A DNA stretch of 64,000 nt from Dryocosmus kuriphilus. Its lineage: Eukaryota; Arthropoda; Insecta; Hymenoptera; Cynipidae. The position numbers were made by a program, and so were the translations under genes. Below the pieces are notes generated by a model that did no database searches, had not been told where the DNA came from, and was given only the letters and a program-made list of their open reading frames with translations. Below are positions 55,993 to 64,000 of the stretch, piece by piece; the stretch's first letter is position 1; every line of letters begins with the position of its first letter. The stretch covers positions 76,856,198 through 76,920,197 of the forward strand of contig CM076193.1 in the NCBI GenBank assembly GCA_038277395.1, given 5' to 3'.

Positions 55993-56745
55993 ACTCCGTT
56001 AAGTACCTACATGAATTTTAATATTTTATTTTCTTATGTTAAAGGAAATGAAAGTTGTGAAATCATAAAACAAAGCCAAGTACGAATAGTAGATAATTTA
56101 AAAATAAAAGTATATTCTAATAAAAGGAATGATATAAAAAGTAGCAAACTAATTATTGCAATTATTTAACCAATTGAATAAATAATAGTTTTCCTTTGTT
56201 TAAAGAAATTAAATTGATGCTTTAGAGAAATGAAGAAAGAGAAAAAAAATTTTGCGGAACTATCATTGTCTTCAAATAATAAAAAAAGTACACCAATATC
56301 ATAATAAGAATAATAAGAATAAGCATAATAAATTAATTAATAATAATTATTATTATTAAATTATTATTTGGCACAAAAAATCCAACTCCAACAAAAATTG
56401 TCTTCGACATATTGGACTGTAACCATCTTCAGTCTGGGAGAAAATTTATATAATAAATCATTATTATGTAACCGACCCACCGAATGATTTTTTCGCTTCT
56501 TTTATTTCTCTAAAGCATCGATTTAATTTTTTTTTAACAAACAAAAACTATTATTTATTAAATTGATTAAATAATTAATGCAATATTAGTTTGCTACCTT
56601 TTATAACATTCCTTTTATTAGAATATACTTTTATTTTTAACTTATCTACTATTCTTACATTGCTTTATTTTTTGATTTCACAACTTTTATTCACTTAAAC
56701 ATAAATAAATAAAATGTTAAAATTCATGTCGGTGCTTGGCAGAAT
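55993..56745. mobile_element. Foldback element with about 245-bp arms
   Basis: The left arm (55995-56247) and right arm (56495-56740) are inverted. The outer words are ACATGAATTTTAATATTTTA and, inwards on the right, ACATGAATTTTAACATTTTA. The centre has a TAA/TTA microsatellite and, on the minus strand, CTGAAGATGG...TGTCGAAGAC. Confidence 0.75.
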
Positions 56746-57410
56746 TGTGCAGAAATATTAGAAGTTGAAGTCATAAAATTTTTAAAAGATTTCAGAGAAA
56801 GATTTTAAAACTGAACAATCTGAAAATATACAAGAGATGATCCTAATATACGAGTACGTATCACGGATGTTTTGGGCCTGATGCATCAGCTGCAGAGTGT
56901 TGAGGGAATTCACACGGGTTGCCGAGTATGGCTGGACCTGCACTTCCACCCTCTTTGTAGTCCATCCGGTCATTTTCAACCCCAAAAGCGTTTTGTTAGG
57001 AAAGGGATGCGTTTCGCTTTCGTGTGTCCTCTCAGGAGAATTACCACGCAAAGGAAAAAACACTCGTGTGAGCGTGTAACATACTTAATGCAGATGGTGC
57101 GCTCAAAACATTTCTCATCCTAACTCATCCACCTGCTTTCTTGTAGAATAAAGTGAACTTCGAATAATTTCAATAAAACTCTATGAAAATATTCTGTAAA
57201 TACTAAAAATTGAATATTTCTTAGTATTTTTGTTTCCTCTATTTATTATGTGTATCTGAAAACATTTTTTTTTATTTATAATTTAAAAAGACCTAACAGG
57301 CACGTTAGTTTTTTTTAAATTATCTTCTGTTTAAAACTTTTTCCAAATTTAATTTGACCATTTGACACATTTATCATAAAAATATTAATTTTTTGTTCTT
57401 CAATCTATCC
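56746..57410. other. No recognisable gene
   Basis: Overlapping frames on both strands at 56782-57123 in a less AT-rich block; no domain recognised. Confidence 0.4.
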
Positions 57411-57605
57411 CGTGTAGAAATCTTAACCGAGATCCGGTCGGATCCCGGGTAGTTTTCCCTGATAATATCAGGGGCCTGACCGAGAAAACTCCCCGGGTGC
57501 TAGACAAGAACGTCACGCTGATTCGGTCTGGACCCAGAGGGAAAGCCTGGCCGGGCCCCGGCCGAGACCCCCATGTCGCTTGGTCAGGTCCCGATCGCGT
57601 CTTAA
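57411..57605. repeat. GC-rich element end, CCCGTGTAGAAAT type
   Basis: Starts CCCGTGTAGAAATCTTAACC, then CGGTCGGATCCCGGG, GATAATATCAGGGGCC and GGCCGGGCCCCGGCC. The mirror-image relative is at 63640-63757. Confidence 0.5.
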
Positions 57606-57819
57606 CAAAATGTATACAAATTTATGATAATATTTTGGTTTCATGTGAATAAATAAATAATTAAATTAAAATCAGACTGAGCTTTATTTCATTAGCGTTT
57701 GTTGTATTTTAATGGTTTAATGTACTTTATAACACTTGGATACAAGGTATAATTATTTTAATATAAAAAAGTAATTTGTCACATACTTTCAAGAATACAA
57801 ACAAATAAAATTATTAAAG

Positions 57820-58049
57820 AACTTTAATCGCTCTTCGAAGACGTATTATTATATTTATTTGAATCCTGATCTTGATCTACTTCAATAATCTTCGTTTTGC
57901 GTACTTGCCGTTTGACTCCGACTCTTTCGGTCCGATGGCCGTCCCAACCCTTTGCATTCCCCAAAACGTTTCCTAATTCTTTGGTAAAACCTGTTTCTGT
58001 TAGCTGATTTTCAGTTAATTGGTTTTTGTGTGTTTCAGTGAAAACATCT
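57820..58049 (-). CDS. Candidate terminal exon, unknown protein
   Basis: On the minus strand an open frame without methionine runs from about 58049 (after TTAATTTCACAG, a possible splice acceptor) to a TAA near 57822: DVFTETHKNQLTENQLTETG, FTKELGNVLGNAKGWDGHRT, ERVGVKRQVRKTKIIEVDQD, QDSNKYNNTSSKSD. The composition (hydrophilic, KRQVRKTK basic cluster, acidic then Ser/Asn-rich tail) looks like real protein rather than AT-driven frame. An AATAAA lies about 135 nt downstream (57683-57688 on the plus strand as TTTATT). The same frame stops upstream near 58110. No upstream exon is identifiable and it lies among repeats, so it may belong to a transposon. Confidence 0.35.
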
Positions 58050-58060
58050 GTGAAATTAAT

Positions 58061-58916
58061 AACATGTATAGAGAATGTGACTTGCAGTGTCTAAATTTGC
58101 ATTGAAAATTTGAATTAACGAATACACAGCTCTAATACTTTCGCTGTTCGTCCTAAAAAGCTGAACGTCTAATCGCAGCCTTCTAATGTCATACAGCACT
58201 CACTATATTAGTACATAATGCAGTAAAACACTTTTTATTTAATTATTAATTCAAGGCTTTCTTGAAAAAAACTACTAATTTTTTAATGTTCTAGGATTTT
58301 CTATCTCTCACGTGTATCTATATATAATGAGACATTTATTATAATTAGCAACATTATAATCATTTTTTTAAATTTTATTTAAAGATATGTTTTCAATTCA
58401 AGTTCTGACCTCAAAATTGAATATTTTCAATTTACTCAATAAGTATTATAATTAAATCATTTTTCGTTCTATAGCGGTATTCATTTTTCAAATACAAGCA
58501 AAAAGAATATGTAGGTAAGTATTCAAAGTTAAGTATTAAACTTAAAGATTTTTTCGCTTTATATTTACATTCCTAATACTTTGTGAATAAAATGAAAGAA
58601 TGAATTTTGAGATTCAAAGTTGAACCTAAAACATCTTTAAGTTAATTCTTTTCGTAGGATGCCTATTTTTTTAGATATTTCGATTTGTCAAGTTAAAAAA
58701 AAAACACCCTGTATATATATACATACGTTTTGAACAAAAATCAAGTTGAGCTTACCTCTCTGAAAACGCGAAGATTTAAGTCGCATAAGTAGTCGAATTC
58801 AATCAAAACGATCAAAATCCACACAATTTTCCAATGTTTCTAATTGCCCTTGCGGTGTTGCTGGCTGGGCGTCCTGGGCGTTGCATATGCAGTTTTTGAA
58901 AAAAGTACTAATTTTT
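58061..58916. other. Intergenic with an empty-site paralogue
   Basis: 58262-58370 (ACTACTAATTTTTTAATG, then CTAGGATTTTCTATCTCTCA) is a paralogue of the two flanks of copy G without the element. The rest is AT-rich without genes. Confidence 0.6.
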
Positions 58917-60149
58917 ACATTCTCATCAGAGAAGGTATTAGATTTATGCAAAATTTGACTTTCGCGGATTTCATGAAATCTCCGCGTTTTGAGACCTCCT
59001 GAATCCGAAAAAACGGTTTTTACGACGGTGTCTGTCTGTCTGTTGTCGTTGTCGTCGTCGTCGTTGTCGTCGTTGTCGTCGTTGTCGGAGTCTGTTCCCA
59101 CGATAACTTTCGAAGGACTAATCGGATTGGAGTGCGCTTTGGTACACTTCTTTAAGGGGTAAAAAGAAAGGACGAGTTCGTTAACCAGCGGTTTTTGACC
59201 CACGTTTATGGTTTTATCCATCAAAAACGGTTTTCACAAAATCAAAAAATCCATTTTCCGGCTAAACTATGAGAGATACGAAAAAAATGTAAGAAAGTAA
59301 AATTGTTCTTCTTAAAAAAATCTACAAATTTTGTCTTAACCGTTTTTCGATAAAATGAACGGTTTTTTGATTTAATAAAGAAAACGCTATTAAAATCAAA
59401 AAATTTGGTTTCCCACCAAAATATTCAAGATACAAAAAAGTGGCAAAGAACAAAGTTGTTCAATTTAAGACGATCTACAAATTTTGGTTTAACCATTTTT
59501 GATAAAATGCACGGTCTTTGTTTTAATTGATGAAATGTTATTAAAAATGAAAGATTTCAAATTTCCCGCCAAACTATGGAATATACGGAAAAATAATAAT
59601 AAATAAAGTTGTTCGTCTCAAAAGTATCTACAAATTTGCTCTCTATCATTTTTTTGATCAGATGCGTATTTTTTGAGTTATTCGTGAAATATGTTATGAA
59701 ATATAAAGAAAACCACTTTTCAGCAAAACTGTGCAAGATATGAGAAAATATTAACAAGCAGAATTGTTCACCTTGGAAAGAGCTACAAAATTTATTCGTT
59801 AAGACTCATTGTTTTACTTTTAAGAATCGAAATCCTCTATTGTGAAAATTTGGAAAATCACTAAAAAACTTTACCAATCTACAATGTGTTTTGAAAAATG
59901 TAATTATCGAGCGCGAAGCGCGAGTGTCATGATGAGAATGTATTCCTTAAGGGCGATAGAGCCTTAAGTAAAATAATTTCTTTTGGAATTTTTAAGTTAA
60001 AGGTTTATACGATCCATAAACACCGAGCGCGTAGCGCGAGGTGACTAATCTATCGAGCGCGAAGCGCGAGTGCCAACAGACGCGCGCCTCAGGCGCGCTC
60101 ATACTTCGCGCGAAGCGCGCGATAAGAATGTGCCCGCGAAGCGGGCAGA
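58917..60149 (+). mobile_element. Helentron/HINE-like repeat, copy G (complete)
   Basis: 1233 bp from ACATTCTCATCAGAGAAGG to GCCCGCGAAGCGGGC-AGA, the best-preserved copy. The microsatellite is at 59030-59090. The 3' domain at 59905-60149 has CGAGCGCGAAGCGCGAG twice, GCGCGCCTCAGGCGCGC, GCGCGAAGCGCGC, then GATAAGAATGT and the terminal stem-loop with GAA loop. Five T precede and seven follow. The antisense frame (58799-59224) is a passenger of the sequence. Confidence 0.92.
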
Positions 60150-61249
60150 TTTTTTTATGTCCTAGGATTCTCCATCTCTCACGCGCATCTATAATGAGAC
60201 ATTTATTGTAATTAACAACATTACAATTTCTTGTTTAAGAAGCAATTTTTTTTGGCAATTAGGGTTCACATAAACGAAACTTAAGACTATAATCATCTGA
60301 AGATTCATGCAATGCAAACGTTCCGACCACGGATAGGGGTCCTCATCAGTGCAAATTAAAATTAAATAAGAAATAATGTATAAGCATGCGACTTCTCGTT
60401 TTTTTCCCCTTTCCCCTTCTCCTCGGCCACCTTTCTCTTTGTGCGTCAGTAGTCCCGAAGGAGCAGAAAAGGTAATCCCAGGATTGAAAGGGTTAACTCA
60501 CTCACTTTACAGAATACACAACACAACACAATTCGAGTACACAGGGGGCGAACAGATAGACGTGAAAAAACCGAGAATGAAAGTATTTTTGTTTTGTTCT
60601 TAAAAAACCACAAATTTTGTAATTTTCCTGGGGTATATTCTTCAGTTAAAAAGTAAGAAAATCGTGAATGACAGACGCGATCTATTTTGAAGAATGAATG
60701 ACAAATCGCTGTGAAAAAAAGGTAGGACAATTTACCAAAGTGGTTTTTTAAGAATGACTGGGCATTCATTTGACACTTTAAAATGATTAATTTCATGAAA
60801 GGATAGAAAAAGTTGACGTCAAAATTGAGGCTAGGTTGCGATCTTGACATCGTGATCGGAAGTTCGAAATCGATATAATGTATTTCGATAGTATCAATCG
60901 AGATAATGGACATCCATACCACGCATCCAGAAATTACTGTACAATGTCGTCTGCTAATCTTGTGCTCGATTGTGCTCACGTAAATGTACTGTTTACTCTT
61001 GTTTCTCGAAAATTCAAACAGGTTTTGTTGAGCAAAAGAAAATTTGGAAAAAAGTTGTTTATTTCATAGGATTTCCGACTACAAATGTGTTGGGTGTATA
61101 ACAACTTTATAAAAACCCGATGGAATGGTACTTGGAAAGCTTTCTTAGGGTTCTAATCAAGGGTTACTTGGTAACTGATCCAAATAAGTATTGAAGTAGA
61201 ATTATTTTAATAAAAGGGAGTGATATCCATAAAAAAACCTTAAAAAAAG
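60150..61249. other. No recognisable gene; hammerhead-like motif on the minus strand
   Basis: 60156-60240 is the right flank of copy G and a paralogue of 58285-58370. On the minus strand at 60317-60350: TGCACTGATGAGGACC ... GGTCGGAACGTTTGCA. The 177-codon minus frame at 60446-60979 has no recognisable domain. Confidence 0.45.
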
Positions 61250-63060
61250 TAAAAAAAAGTTTGGCGGCTTTACAGGTCAAAAAATATTTTGGTCCATGTA
61301 GCCTACATGTTTAAAAACTAACATTTTTATAAAGTAAATTAAGAAAAATCATTCATACTTTTACACGAAATGCAAAAACATTATGAAATTAATATTTTAC
61401 ATTTTTTTACAAAAGTTAGTGATACCATAATGACGAGCAGACGTTTTCATTTCACATTAACGACGTTCGTTTTCTGAGGCTGATGACGAAATATAATGAT
61501 TAACAGCACATTACAAATAAAATACTGAAACATTAGTACTACACCGAAAAGTTCCAAAAAGGCTCGACAGCCCGTTTTTTGTATGTCTGTATAGTATTGA
61601 TAAGCTAGACGCTGTGATTCTACAATCGGGAAGATCAACATTTTCACTATAATTTCGAGTAAATGTAATGTTAGAAATCTTTCATTGCTTCTATTCACGC
61701 TTCTGTCATAATGGAATTTTTTAAATAGATTAACTCGTATGTAAACAGATGCTCTCCAGGAAAAGATTCCTGATCAGTACCTTATTACGACAATAAGGCG
61801 ACTTCATCATTTGAGGCAACTGTACCTGTGTTTCCCATGTTAGAGTCAATTTTTGCGCTATACTTTTAGCAGAGTTTATTATAAGGATAGTTTTTTAACT
61901 ATCACGAACAAAAAAAAATAGCCAGTGACCTAGATTTGACGACACTCGATCTCGAATATTCGGAAATTATTAAGCTAAATGTCATTGAATCGATGAGAAA
62001 CCAAATTTTGCAAGAAAAATGAAAAATTCTGCTACAATTAAGAAAATATCCAACTTTGGTAGTAATATTTTCCAGAATAATTTATTGCAGCAAAACCAAA
62101 TAGCGCTGATGTGGGAAGATTGATTAGCTGTGACAATATTTTGAAAAGTGCAGATAGATCTAAATTACATATTTCTACGGAGAATCTTTATCTTTATATT
62201 TATTTTAATATGCCACCATTGGAAACCTGAGATCCAAGACCTGCCATCCAAAAATGGATAGACATGAAGAGTCAAAGAAATAAAGGTTGCCCGAAAGCAA
62301 AAAACAGTCATGGTACAAGGGCATATTTTTTAAAGCTAATTGCGAAGAGGAAAAGAATGAAAACAGTCACGAGCAAATTAAAAAAGACAAAAAATGTTTC
62401 TAAGATTATCTCTTTGATTTAAGATATGTTTAGCTATATAATTTTTTGAAAATTAATTTATCTTTTGCGTTAAAAAACTTGAATTATTTTTTACTACCGA
62501 AATCGACATTTATAACTACTATTTTAATTTTGTTACTACCATATTCGGTGTAACTATACCCTTTACAATAAACTCCGACTTTTAGTTCGTTTATTATGTA
62601 TCTTCACTTTAGAGACGCGTAGAATGTTGCGTGTATTAATGAACGTACAAAGCTAGATTGTTACATTTTCGATGCTCAACACTTCTTAATAATTAATGTG
62701 ACAGGTGAGTATTTCTAAAAAAAGCGGGTTGTCGGGCCTTTTTGGAACTTTTCTGCGTAGTACTAATGTTTCAGTATTTTATTTTTAATTTGCTGTTAAT
62801 CATTATATTTCGTCATTTGCCTTCGAAAACGAAGATCGTTAATGTGAAATGAAAATGTATGCGCGTCATTATGGTATCACTGCTGTTTGGAAAAAAAAAT
62901 GTAAAATATGAATTGTATAATTTTTTTGCATTTCATGCAAAAGTATGAATGATTTTTCTAATGTGCTTGATAAAAATGTTAGTTTTTAAACAAGTAGGCT
63001 ACACGGACCAAAATATTTGTTGATCTGTAAAGCCGCCAAAACTTGTTTTACTTTTTATTA
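61250..63060. mobile_element. TIR/foldback element with about 330-bp arms
   Basis: The left arm (61255-61585) and right arm (62725-63050) are inverted copies; the outer ends carry TTTGGCGGCTTTACAG and CTGTAAAGCCGCCAAA. The unique middle (61590-62720) is AT-rich. A frame near 62240-62370 (KWIDMKSQRNKGCPKAKN) is short and unassigned. Confidence 0.75.
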
Positions 63061-63639
63061 CATTCCCGAGTCTTTAACTGCTTTTTCACGGACCTATACT
63101 TTTTATCACGCCGGCGATTTTGATTTCGAAGGTGTTCTTTTTCATCCATTATTTTGATCAGTATGCAAAACTTGATGATTTCATATAAAGCAATGTAAAT
63201 TTATTGGTAAAACTCAAAATTTATTTTGACTTAAAAAAAGTTCATTATTGATAAAAATGTTTCTGTAAGAATTTTTAAATAATTGAATGGAGATCAGTGT
63301 TACGTTTTAAGGGTACAAACTTTTTCAAGTGGTCAAGAAAATTTCAAATTCAAAACAAAAAGAAAATGTTTAATTTTTATTAAAAATGCTTTTCCAAGTG
63401 TGTTGAAATAAATTATCCATGTCATCTATATAGATAAAAACAAGCTCTAATGTTGAGCTTACCACACTAGTCAGGTGCTGTTCCGACCCTGGTCGGGTGC
63501 GGAAGGGAAACTATTTATTACAATTTTTGGTTATTCAGACGAAAATACCTTTTAAACGTTCAATTATCGTATCAATTATTTATACTAACTAAGTTTAAAA
63601 TCTCCACTCATTATTAAGCCGCATCTTCTTAACCGGGAA
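63061..63639. other. No recognisable gene
   Basis: AT-rich DNA; a GGTCGGGTGCGGAAGG block at 63491-63508 resembles the GC-rich island family. Confidence 0.45.
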
Positions 63640-63757
63640 ATCCAATTGGGGCCCTTCTAGCATCCGCCTAGGAAGTTTACAGGAAACTTTTCCCGGTTAG
63701 TGCCCGACCGAGGCCTGATTATTATCAAGGACAATCCAGGAAATTTCTACACGGGAT
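63640..63757. repeat. GC-rich element end, mirror of 57411-57605
   Basis: Inwards from 63757 on the other strand: CCCGTGTAGAAATTTCCTGG, then GATAATAATCAGGCCTCGG, GTCGGGCACTAACCGGGAAA. It shares border and inner words with 57411-57605. Confidence 0.5.
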
Positions 63758-64000
63758 ACCCAGTATTTAAAAAAAGAGCCCAAGGTCAATACTTGCAAGG
63801 AAATATTTATCAGCCCTCTTACATGGAATGGAATGGAAGCTTCTAATGTGTCCCCTGAGGGTTTACATTGTTTTTTTATATTTCTCCACTATTCCTTTGC
63901 ACACCCCCCACACACATACTTTGGTGGTGGGAGGGGGATCTACAGTTTAAGGTGGGTTCCGAACTACCAAGAACAACGGCTTAAAGTACTTAGAGAACCT
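63758..64000. other. No recognisable feature
   Basis: Non-coding; a CA/GGTGG-rich stretch at 63900-63940. Confidence 0.4.

Noticed and set aside
60446..60979. 177-codon minus-strand frame
   Set aside because: Phe/Ile/Ser-rich as expected from AT-rich DNA, no domain, no upstream signals; not enough to call a gene.

Overview
The window looks like AT-rich nuclear DNA of an insect (probably hymenopteran, judged only from the style of the mariner, RTE and Lys/Glu-rich LINE relics; this is an inference). It contains no host protein-coding gene that I can defend. Almost everything recognisable is transposable-element material, most of it broken, nested and old. One short methionine-less reading frame at 57.8-58.05 kb, with a polyadenylation signal downstream, is the only candidate host-like exon.

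Layout. 0-4.9 kb: a decayed hAT transposon (BED finger to hATC domain) whose right end sits inside the endonuclease of a minus-strand LINE. 5-9.4 kb: AT-rich DNA, a tRNA-like SINE relic, a diverged tandem repeat and a TIR-bearing non-autonomous element. 9.9-11.3 kb: a mariner with TA-flanked TIRs, frameshifted and missing its third catalytic Asp. 11.5-14.2 kb: a large foldback carrying a nested 449-bp MITE, microsatellites, and a TTAA-flanked MITE. 14.8-17.3 kb: first two copies of the dominant repeat of the window. 17.7-26.8 kb: small repeats and MITEs, a LINE 3' end, and two more copies of the dominant repeat, one split by a CACT-ended transposon. 26.9-32.4 kb: diverged duplicated segments, one set interrupted by two DNA elements whose empty sites survive in the other set. 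33-43 kb: GC-rich islands, a MITE, and an RTE-type LINE with its 5' UTR, endonuclease and RT parts on the minus strand, its middle replaced by a 5'-truncated Tc1/mariner-superfamily element, a SINE relic and other DNA. 44-49.9 kb: a minus-strand copy of the dominant repeat, then a plus-strand LINE whose RT is split by another copy. 50.7-56 kb: a plus-strand LINE split by a DNA-element-like insert carrying an unrelated conserved ORF family. 56-64 kb: two foldbacks, the candidate exon, the seventh repeat copy and GC-rich element ends.

The most informative signal is the dominant repeat: seven copies of about 1.0-1.3 kb (uninterrupted length). The 5' end is an 11-bp sequence, ACATTCTCATC. It is matched in inverted form not at the 3' terminus but just upstream of a terminal GC stem-loop. 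Near the 5' end lies a GTCT/GTTGTC microsatellite, and all copies lie against T-runs. This is the architecture known for non-autonomous Helentrons (HINE/DINE-1-like rolling-circle elements). Two copies can be delimited exactly because their empty sites can be read, one from LINE coding frame and one from a paralogous flank, and both give the same T counts. The 3' domain is packed with GCGAAGC-type minihairpins, some showing compensatory base changes. No rolling-circle Rep/helicase is present in the window, so these copies would depend on an autonomous partner elsewhere.
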